Assembly: GCA_013298865.1 (NCBI GenBank)
Contig: JAAFJL010000017.1
Coordinates: 1-47,302, forward strand
Direction of reading: 5' to 3'
Origin: Cytophagales bacterium
GTDB lineage: Bacteria; Bacteroidota; Bacteroidia; Cytophagales; Spirosomataceae
Length of the DNA: 47,302 nt
Each line of letters starts with the position of its first letter. Position 1 is the stretch's first letter. Made by a program: the position numbers and the translations under genes. This document shows positions 41,710 through 47,302 of the stretch, one piece after another. The notes below the pieces were generated by a model that had not been told where the DNA came from, did no database searches, and saw nothing but the letters and a program-made list of their open reading frames with translations.

Positions 41710-42648
41710 ATGAACTACTTATTATTTTTTCTCATATTTGGGATAATAGTGCTTTATCTATCCGTAGTAATTGTCAATCAAGGCTCTGCTGCCGTTGTTA
41801 CGGTTTTTGGTAAATACAAAAGAGTAATGTTGCCTGGATTGAATTTTAAAATTCCGTTTATTGAATTTATTTTTCGGAAAATTTCAATTCAAAATCGCTC
41901 AATTGAACTTGATTTTCAGGCAATTACCTCAGACCAAGCTAATGTAAATTTTAAAGCGATGTTGGTATATTCTGTTCTTGGAAACGAAGAAGAAGCTATC
42001 AAAAACGTGGCTTTTAAGTTTATGGACGAACGCTCTTTTTTGCAAGCACTCATTCGTACTGTTGAAGGAACAATTCGTGCTTTTGTTGCTACAAAAAAAC
42101 AAGCCGAAGTGTTGTCTTTACGTGGAGAAATTGTCCTTCATGTGAAAGAAGAATTAGATACGACGTTAGAAGAATGGGGTTATCACTTAATAGATTTGCA
42201 GTTGAATGACATTGCTTTTGATGAATCAATTATGCGGTCAATGGCACAGGTTGTTGCTTCAAATAACTTGAAAGCGGCAGCAGAAAATGAAGGTCAGGCA
42301 CTTCTAATTACCAAAACAAAAGCTGCGGAGGCAGAAGGAAATGCTATTAGAATTTCGGCGGAAGCAGAGAAAATTGCGGCTCAATTACGTGGACAAGGAG
42401 TTGCTTTATTCCGTGAAGAAGTAGCAAAAGGTATGGCAGAATCAGCAAAATTGATGAGTGAGGCTGATTTGGATGCTTCGTTAATTTTATTCTCTATTTG
42501 GACAGAAGCCATCAAACACTTTGCAGAACAAGGAAAAGGAAACGTTATTTTCTTGGATGGTTCGACGGATGGAATGGAAAAATCTATGAAACAAATGATG
42601 TCTTTACAACAAATCAATGCAAGTGGTTTGAAAGACGCTAAGAAATAG
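41710..42648 (+). CDS. SPFH/band 7 (stomatin-like) membrane protein
   Basis: A 312-residue protein of the stomatin/prohibitin/HflK superfamily, which forms membrane-bound ring assemblies that organise lipid domains and regulate proteases. One N-terminal transmembrane helix (about 3-24, LLFFLIFGIIVLYLSVVIV) precedes the band 7 domain (about 25-190, VFGKYKRVMLPGLNFKIPF and DERSFLQALIRTVEGTIR). Then comes an Ala/Glu-rich coiled coil (about 195-270). I chose the ATG at 41710, which places the helix at the N-terminus; the longer frame begins with a TTG at 41647. No clear protease partner lies beside it. Confidence 0.88.
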   Translation: MNYLLFFLIFGIIVLYLSVVIVNQGSAAVVTVFGKYKRVMLPGLNFKIPFIEFIFRKISIQNRSIELDFQAITSDQANVNFKAMLVYSVLGNEEEAIKNVAFKFMDERSFLQALIRTVEGTIRAFVATKKQAEVLSLRGEIVLHVKEELDTTLEEWGYHLIDLQLNDIAFDESIMRSMAQVVASNNLKAAAENEGQALLITKTKAAEAEGNAIRISAEAEKIAAQLRGQGVALFREEVAKGMAESAKLMSEADLDASLILFSIWTEAIKHFAEQGKGNVIFLDGSTDGMEKSMKQMMSLQQINASGLKDAKK

Positions 42649-42653
42649 TTGAA

Positions 42654-42850
42654 TTTGAGATTTGGGGTTGTGTAAAAAGTATAGAGTTAAAAGTTGAAAG
42701 TATTTTTCGCCAAATAATATTCTGAAATAATCTTTGAAATTTCAATTAGAAGTATATTATTTGGGAATATTCAATTTTACAGAATAATATTTCTGCTTAA
42801 AACTTTTAACTCATAGACTTTAGACTTTTTACACAACCCCAAATCTCAAA
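42654..42850. repeat. Long foldback element between convergent genes
   Basis: The 27-bp arms 42654-42680 (TTTGAGATTTGGGG...) and 42824-42850 (...CCCCAAATCTCAAA) are perfect inverted repeats. Inside, GAGTTAAAAGTT (42684-42695) pairs with AACTTTTAACTC (42801-42812), and CCAAATAATAT (42710-42720) pairs with ATATTATTTGG (42754-42764). The whole, about 200 bp, has no coding frame. It could be a MITE-like element or a very long hairpin at the end of two convergent genes. Confidence 0.75.
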
Positions 42851-42855
42851 TCTTT

Positions 42856-43704
42856 TTATTCCAACAATATTTCCTTAATTAACTCAGGTCTTTCAATTGT
42901 CAATAAATGTCCGTTGTTTGGTAAAAAAATATAACGATGGGGTGCATTTTTCAGTTTTAAATCTACATAATTACCATTCCCTGGCTTTATTATCCAATCC
43001 GTTCCTCCTTGTAAAATTGTTACAGGACAAGTGATTTTTCCCCAACCATTCTCCATTTTCCTCAAATCTTCTACGTGTCTAAACTTCTCTGTACTTGCCT
43101 GATTGGCATATTTTGGTAGAAAAAACCTTGAAAACTTCGTATTAGCAAAATTAGAAAACCACCAAAATTTTTCTTGGTCAGGGTCACAGGCAGGAGCCAC
43201 CAAAATGAGTTTAGCAACTTTTTCTGGATAATCCATTGCCAACTTTGCTGCGATGGGTGCACCATAAGAACGTCCAATGAGTATAACTTTTTCTGATGAT
43301 TTCTTTAAAAATGAACTATAAGCAAGTGTCTGTAAATCAATAGGTTCTGTATTTTTTGATGATTTATTATAACCCAGTCTATCGAAAGAAATAATGCGAT
43401 ATTTTTTCAGTAAAAGACTATCAGATAAAAATTCTTTGTAGCCAAACCAAGCTCCAGGGGCACCATGAATCATCAATAAAAGTGGCTTTGATTTTTCTCC
43501 ATTTTCTGCATAAAAAATGGTTCTGTTTAGTGTGTCCAAATAACTAAAGTTTGGTTTTGGCGGATGGTTCTGATAGAAATGGTCAATAGATTTTTCGGAT
43601 AAAACAAAGGAGTTTTTACACGAAACAGAAATGCAGAGTAAAATAAGGTAGCTTTTAGAAAGAAAGCGTTTGAGTATGTTTGTTTTTGATGAAGTTTTTT
43701 TCAA
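42856..43704 (-). CDS. Alpha/beta-hydrolase, putative lipoprotein
   Basis: A 282-residue hydrolase of the alpha/beta fold. The N-terminal segment is hydrophobic with a lipobox-like VSCKN (Cys29), so it may be anchored in the envelope. Motifs: oxyanion HGAPGAWFG (about 81-89), nucleophile elbow GRSYGAP, acid in QGGTDWIIK and catalytic His in NNGHLLTIERP. This set matches haloalkane dehalogenase/epoxide hydrolase-like and esterase families, and the substrate cannot be told. It is followed by the foldback at 42654 and preceded 10 bp upstream by the CDF gene, a likely operon. Confidence 0.82.
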   Translation of the reverse strand: MKKTSSKTNILKRFLSKSYLILLCISVSCKNSFVLSEKSIDHFYQNHPPKPNFSYLDTLNRTIFYAENGEKSKPLLLMIHGAPGAWFGYKEFLSDSLLLKKYRIISFDRLGYNKSSKNTEPIDLQTLAYSSFLKKSSEKVILIGRSYGAPIAAKLAMDYPEKVAKLILVAPACDPDQEKFWWFSNFANTKFSRFFLPKYANQASTEKFRHVEDLRKMENGWGKITCPVTILQGGTDWIIKPGNGNYVDLKLKNAPHRYIFLPNNGHLLTIERPELIKEILLE

Positions 43705-43714
43705 AATTATAATT

Positions 43715-44695
43715 TTAAGTTTCTCTAAAATGTTTTTGGTTCAGCGTTAAATTTTTATCATTCCATTCAATCTTAACATTCTGATTTTCAGTACGAATGT
43801 TACAATTTTTAACCCCACAATAATGACAACATTCGGGCAAACATGGGTCGGCATGAATAAAAATTTCTGAAAAACCTCCTGTATTTTCATTCACTATTTC
43901 TTCAATTTCATGCAACTCTGAATGAACCTCCTCCAAGTTCCAGTAGTTTGGCAAAGTCAAGTGGCAATCTATATGAATATCCGCACCATATTGTTGAATC
44001 CTAAGATTATGTACATCTATCCACGTATCTTTTCTGTGACTTTTTAGAATGTTAACAATTTTATTTAACAACAAAGGCTCGGTTTCGTCCATTAAACCAC
44101 CCACTGATTTTCGGGTAATTTTTATGCCATTGGTCAGCATATAAATGCCAAATAAAATAGAAGCAATACTATCAATCCAGTAGATTTTCGTAAAATAAAC
44201 TACGGCAACGGCAAAAATTAATATTATTACGCTTTGAGCGTCTAAAATCAAATGCTGTCCGTCTGCAATTAAGGTTGGAGAATTCTCTTTTTTTCCAACA
44301 TTTTCAACAAAATATCCCAACAAAAAATTTACTATTCCTCCGCCAATGATGATGACCAAACCAATGCCCAAAGAATTAAATTCCGTAGGATGCACAAAGT
44401 CTTGGAAGGCGTGAAAAATAATAAAAATACTTGCCAGCACAATCAGAACACCTTCTAATCCTGCTGAAAAAAACTCTATCTTTCCGTGTCCATACGGGTG
44501 ATTTCCATCTTTTGGTAATGAAGACAAGTGTAAGCTATACAAGGCAAAACCACTTGCCACTACATTGATGATTGATTCAAGTGCATCGGTCAAAATTGCA
44601 CTTGAAGATGTTAAATAGTAGGCAAAAAACTTAACAATCAACAGCAAAATGCTGATTGAAAATGATATTAAAATTACTCGGTTTTTATATTGCAT
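43715..44695 (-). CDS. Cation diffusion facilitator (CDF) exporter with Cys-rich tail
   Basis: CDF proteins export divalent metals (Zn, Fe, Mn, Co) by proton antiport in the inner membrane. I chose the Met at 44695 (MQYKNRVILIS), giving 326 residues, because a frame to 44824 overlaps the divergent Nudix gene. About six transmembrane helices occur in the first 220 residues, with the metal sites DALES near residue 40 and DAQS with ILDAQSVIIL near 150, and the cytosolic HPYGHGK loop. The cytoplasmic domain (about 210-300) ends in a Cys/His-rich tail (CLPECCHYCGVKNC), unusual for the family, perhaps a metal sensor. The metal is unknown. Confidence 0.88.
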   Translation of the reverse strand: MQYKNRVILISFSISILLLIVKFFAYYLTSSSAILTDALESIINVVASGFALYSLHLSSLPKDGNHPYGHGKIEFFSAGLEGVLIVLASIFIIFHAFQDFVHPTEFNSLGIGLVIIIGGGIVNFLLGYFVENVGKKENSPTLIADGQHLILDAQSVIILIFAVAVVYFTKIYWIDSIASILFGIYMLTNGIKITRKSVGGLMDETEPLLLNKIVNILKSHRKDTWIDVHNLRIQQYGADIHIDCHLTLPNYWNLEEVHSELHEIEEIVNENTGGFSEIFIHADPCLPECCHYCGVKNCNIRTENQNVKIEWNDKNLTLNQKHFRET

Positions 44696-44785
44696 TGGGG
44701 GAAGGATTTGTACAAATTTATCATTTTCTAAGGTGTAAAAAAAGGCGATTTTGGCATTTCGACAATAAATTTTAACAATTCCTAT

Positions 44786-44793
44786 TACCTTTG
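44786..44793 (+). promoter_or_regulatory. -7 element directly before the Nudix hydrolase start
   Basis: TACCTTTG is a perfect TAnnTTTG and ends five bases before the ATG at 44798. If used, the transcript would begin at or next to the start codon (leaderless). No good TTTG lies at the normal distance. Confidence 0.45.
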
Positions 44794-44797
44794 TGAT

Positions 44798-45346
44798 ATG
44801 AACACAACAGAAAATCCTTGGCAAAAAATTGATTCAACAGTGGTTTATGACAACCCCTGGATACAAGTTCGACATGAAAATGTGATTATTCCGAACGGTA
44901 AAAAAGGTATTTATGGGGTTGCACATTTCAAAAATAAAGCTGCCGTAGTTTTGCCAGTTGACGAAGAAAATAATACTTGGTTAGTTGGACAATATCGTTA
45001 TACTTTGGAGGAATATACTTGGGAAATTCCGATGGGAGGCGGGGCTTTGTCTTCTGATAGTTTGGAAGGAGCAAAAAGAGAACTGAAAGAGGAGACTGGC
45101 ATGGAGGCAGAAAGATATACCTACATCGGAAAAATCCACACATCTAACTCCGTAACCGATGAATTCGGTCTTTTGTACTTGGCAGAAGGACTTTCTTTTG
45201 GCGAGTCTGAACCCGATGATACCGAGATTTTATCGCTCAGAAAAGTACATTTGTCTGAGGCAGTGAGAATGGTAATGGATTCAGAAATAACTGATTCTCT
45301 GAGCGTTGCGGCAATTTTGAAAGTTGCACGTTTAAAAAATATCTAA
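44798..45346 (+). CDS. Nudix hydrolase, ADP-ribose pyrophosphatase-like
   Basis: A 182-residue Nudix protein resembling the ADP-ribose/NDP-sugar pyrophosphatase group (NudF-like): VVLPVDEENNTWLVGQYRY, then EIPMGGGALSSDSLEGAKRELKEETGM. The catalytic REUxEExGU glutamates are intact; the first Glu of the box is replaced (SSDSLEGA), which is common. It is divergent from the CDF gene and 10 bp upstream of the LysE-family gene, so these two are probably one operon. Substrate is inferred from similarity only. Confidence 0.88.
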   Translation: MNTTENPWQKIDSTVVYDNPWIQVRHENVIIPNGKKGIYGVAHFKNKAAVVLPVDEENNTWLVGQYRYTLEEYTWEIPMGGGALSSDSLEGAKRELKEETGMEAERYTYIGKIHTSNSVTDEFGLLYLAEGLSFGESEPDDTEILSLRKVHLSEAVRMVMDSEITDSLSVAAILKVARLKNI

Positions 45347-45356
45347 ATTCACCTAT

Positions 45357-45968
45357 ATGATTCAAGCTATACTTTTTGGTTTTTTATACGGTTTTGTATT
45401 ATGCTTCACTTTTGGTCCTGCTTTTTTTAGACTGATTCAAACAAGTATAGATAATGGTGTAAGGTCAGGTGTTCTTATTGCCGCAGGTGTGACCGCCGCC
45501 GACGCAATTCTCATGTTTTTTGCTGTTTTCGGGACGAGTTATTTACCCCAAGTTGATAAATTTGACACCATTTTAGCATTTTTGGGTGCAGGACTACTAC
45601 TAATTTTAGGCATTTTAAGTTTAACAAAAAAACAAAAACAGATTACTTATCCCCAAAGTAAATTAGGCTCATTTCTCTTCTACTTTATTAACGGACTTTT
45701 CCTCAATCTACTCAATCCATCCAATTACGTAGCTGTTTTTGGCATTTCGACTTATCTAAAAGGTGCTTTCCATTTTTCAATCAATGAAATTATTGTTTTC
45801 TTTTTAATGAGTTTATTGGGAACAATGATTGCAGAATCCGGTATTGCTTTTTATGCCAATAAAATGAAAAAGGTAATGACAGAAAATGTCATTACCCGAA
45901 TCAACCAAGTAGCAGGTTTAGTTTTTATAGTCTCTGCTGGAATTATTCTCTGGAAACAGTTTAAGTAG
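45357..45968 (+). CDS. LysE family amino-acid exporter-like protein
   Basis: A 203-residue integral membrane protein with about six hydrophobic helices and the LysE/RhtB-type start GFLYGFVLCFTFGPAFFRLIQTSIDNGVRSG (helix 1 with GP and the SI.NG.R loop). Family members export basic or other amino acids and related compounds. It follows the Nudix gene by 10 bp. The transported substrate is unknown. Confidence 0.85.
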   Translation: MIQAILFGFLYGFVLCFTFGPAFFRLIQTSIDNGVRSGVLIAAGVTAADAILMFFAVFGTSYLPQVDKFDTILAFLGAGLLLILGILSLTKKQKQITYPQSKLGSFLFYFINGLFLNLLNPSNYVAVFGISTYLKGAFHFSINEIIVFFLMSLLGTMIAESGIAFYANKMKKVMTENVITRINQVAGLVFIVSAGIILWKQFK

Positions 45969-46003
45969 TTAGGAAATTTGTGAAATGAAAAAACCTGAAT
46001 ATT

Positions 46004-46100
46004 TTAAGTGCTGGCAGCGTTATAAACGCTGGGAGTATCCACTCTGTGAGAGTCCACTTTCGTTATAAATGAGCGTGTGATTGGACTCCCTGCAACTTAA
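46004..46100. repeat. Nested hairpin element upstream of the unknown two-TM protein gene
   Basis: Outer arms TTAAGT (46004-46009) and ACTTAA (46095-46100) enclose a perfect hairpin AGCGTT-ATA-AACGCT (46016-46030), ACTCT-GTG-AGAGT (46041-46053), and AGTCCA (46051-46056) with TGGACT (46082-46087). CGTTATAAA occurs at 46018-46026 and 46061-46069. The clustered stems look like a structured RNA or a REP/MITE-type repeat. No gene function is evident. Confidence 0.6.
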
Positions 46101-46146
46101 CCAAATACAACTAAAAAAGTAAATTGAAAGTTTAACTGAACCACAA

Positions 46147-46698
46147 ATGTTACGAACTTATTATTATAAAAATTCTTTTTTTCATGGTTGTAACCAAACT
46201 ATTGGGTTTATTATTTTGATGGGATTTGGCTACATTAGTTATGTAGATTTATTAGGATTTAAAAATAAATACAATGTTCTTAATGATATAAATGACTCGT
46301 TATCATTTATATCATTCTTCTTGATTATGTTAGCATTCGTATTTCAGGCTTCGAAGAGTTTTATATTGTATATTCCATCAACATATCTAAATTTTGATGA
46401 TAATGGAATATCACTTAGAAAATTTAAAAAGGGGATTCAATTTTTTAAGTGGGAAGACATTAGAAAAATTGAATTGGATGTTCAAAATGAATGGCTGTTA
46501 AATTTATTCATTGTAAAGAAGAACGGAGAGATTGTTAGAGTCATTTTAACAGAATTGTGGTTATTATCACTAACAAGAAAACTGTGCGTCAATCACAATT
46601 TTTTAAAACTTATTGCTATTGCACACAAAAATTCAAATTTAATGGCAAAATTAAATCCTGATGAAGTTAAGGTTTTTTATGAAATGGCTGTACAATAG
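46147..46698 (+). CDS. Unknown two-transmembrane protein with a PH-like domain
   Basis: A 183-residue protein I do not recognise by name. Two hydrophobic helices (about 20-40 and 55-78, FIILMGFGYISYVDLL and ISFFLIMLAFVFQA) are followed by a beta-rich region (about 80-125, YLNFDDNGISLRKF, FKWEDIRKIELDV, NLFIVKKNGEIVRV) resembling a bacterial PH/YdbT-like fold. The gene is flanked by foldback elements at 46004-46100 and 46776-46898 and lies in very AT-rich DNA, so it may be accessory cargo. No RBS-like or promoter signal stood out. Function unknown. Confidence 0.7.
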   Translation: MLRTYYYKNSFFHGCNQTIGFIILMGFGYISYVDLLGFKNKYNVLNDINDSLSFISFFLIMLAFVFQASKSFILYIPSTYLNFDDNGISLRKFKKGIQFFKWEDIRKIELDVQNEWLLNLFIVKKNGEIVRVILTELWLLSLTRKLCVNHNFLKLIAIAHKNSNLMAKLNPDEVKVFYEMAVQ

Positions 46699-46775
46699 CG
46701 TGGTCTATGGTTTCATAACCACCTTAACATGTCTGATATGCTGTACTACTGAATGGAGAGGTTAAATTTTCCGCC

Positions 46776-46898
46776 CCATGGCTGGTGTCCCCACCAGACA
46801 CTCATGCGTAAGCAACACAAGTACCTGAATATCAATAGATTGAAGAAGAGATAACAAATTTCTTACGCATGAATGTCTGGTGGGGACACCAGCCATGG
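46776..46898. repeat. Inverted repeat with 37-bp arms
   Basis: Arm 46776-46812 (CCATGGCTGGTGTCCCCACC...) and arm 46862-46898 (...GGTGGGGACACCAGCCATGG) are inverted repeats with a single mismatch and a 49-base loop. Each arm holds a smaller palindrome (CTGGTG...CACCAG). The element is 123 bp, GC-richer than its surroundings, and non-coding, which fits a MITE-like or REP-like mobile repeat. I saw no clear target-site duplication. Confidence 0.8.
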
Positions 46899-46932
46899 AG
46901 AAAGTATGATAGTGCCATTTTTTGCTTTTCTG

Positions 46933-47302
46933 TTATTTTGAAAGGTATTCTTCCCACTCAGCAATTAATTCTGCTTTTTTTAGAACCCTCGGAAATTTAT
47001 TTTGTCCGCCTACTTTCCCTTTTTTTTCCATAAAATCATAAAAAGTTTTTACGGGCAAAACCTTCAATTTTATTTCTCCGAGAGCGTGCTTTCTTTCGAC
47101 TGGATAATCGTCGTTAATTTCACAAAGAGTTTTATCAATAAAAGCTAATAATCGTGTCTCATCAATCTCAGAATCCGTCCCTACATACCAGTGATGGGCA
47201 AAAGTATGCTCCACTTTTTTTCCAACAATGGTAAATTCACGTACATCAATATTGAATTCCGTTGAAGCCAATTCAATTGCTTTGTTCATATTATCAACCG
47301 AT
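46933..47302 (-). CDS. GH3 (auxin-responsive promoter) family protein, C-terminal part
   Basis: The minus-strand frame is open to the window edge, so the Met at 47289 is internal. The visible 122 residues match the end of GH3-type proteins, which in plants conjugate amino acids to acyl adenylates (jasmonate, auxin). Landmarks are FAHHWYVGT, the charged segment LCEINDDYPVERKH and the ending YDFMEKKGKVGGQNKFPRV. Bacterial members are common in Bacteroidota; their function is not established. The adenylating N-terminal part lies outside the window. About 35 bp separates its stop from the foldback at 46776-46898. Confidence 0.82.
   Translation of the reverse strand, partial: SVDNMNKAIELASTEFNIDVREFTIVGKKVEHTFAHHWYVGTDSEIDETRLLAFIDKTLCEINDDYPVERKHALGEIKLKVLPVKTFYDFMEKKGKVGGQNKFPRVLKKAELIAEWEEYLSK

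Noticed and set aside
44696-44824. N-terminal extension of the CDF exporter
   Set aside because: It would overlap the divergent Nudix gene and its -7 element; the Met at 44695 puts the first membrane helix at the normal place.

Overview
The window reads as chromosomal DNA from an environmental member of the Bacteroidota, most likely order Cytophagales. The DNA is AT-rich. It carries a SusC/RagA receptor and a second TonB-dependent receptor with the CarboxypepD_reg N-terminal domain, a short RpoD of 287 residues, a GH106/GH109 glycan-degrading repertoire, and promoters of the Bacteroidota type (TTTG, about 19-20 bp, then TAnnTTTG). I saw no rRNA, CRISPR array, prophage or complete insertion sequence. 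There is one tRNA gene (CAU anticodon).

Layout. 1-4.7 kb: a prematurely ended susC-like gene, divergent from a Nudix-type transcriptional regulator, followed by galK and galT (Leloir pathway). 4.8-12.4 kb, all on the minus strand: menD, rpoD, pnp, rpsO, an LptF/LptG-type permease and a small SRPBCC/START-like protein. 12.65-17.3 kb: the tRNA, a dCMP-deaminase-family gene, slyD, an AcpH-like gene with holA, a TPR lipoprotein, and a cyclophilin with a small unknown protein. 17.4-22.3 kb: a two-gene pectin/hemicellulose unit, a two-domain esterase followed by a GH106 alpha-L-rhamnosidase whose coding sequence contains an in-frame palindromic repeat. 22.4-25.1 kb: an enoyl-CoA hydratase-family protein, a TetR regulator and a CpcT/CpeT-like protein. 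25.3-27.9 kb: a TonB receptor.

28.0-35.2 kb is the most unusual part. It holds a lipoprotein, a nitrilase-superfamily protein in which the aligned catalytic Lys and Cys are Arg and Ser, a DUF1838 protein and an aldehyde dehydrogenase. These are followed by a tightly packed trio: a GCS2-type carboxylate-amine ligase, a class I glutamine-amidotransferase-like protein and an ATP-grasp-like protein. Two probable amide-forming ligases with an amidotransferase-like hydrolase suggest an undescribed pathway that makes or recycles a small glutamyl amide or peptide.

35.2-39.2 kb, minus strand: a GH109/Gfo-Idh-MocA protein, a GHMP sugar kinase and an S10 serine carboxypeptidase. 39.6-41.6 kb: a eukaryote-like 6-pyruvoyltetrahydropterin synthase overlapping GTP cyclohydrolase I, then an SDR that lacks the catalytic Tyr; together they suggest biopterin-type pterin synthesis. 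41.7-47.3 kb: an SPFH/band-7 protein, an alpha/beta hydrolase, a CDF cation exporter, a Nudix hydrolase, a LysE-family exporter, an unknown two-TM protein flanked by repeat elements, and the C-terminal end of a GH3-family protein cut by the window edge.

Intergenic spaces are rich in long foldback (inverted-repeat) sequences: 3545-3631, 4747-4806, 39429-39515, 42654-42850, 46004-46100 and 46776-46898. The same kind of palindrome lies inside the rhamnosidase gene. This suggests one or more families of small non-autonomous repeats in the genome.
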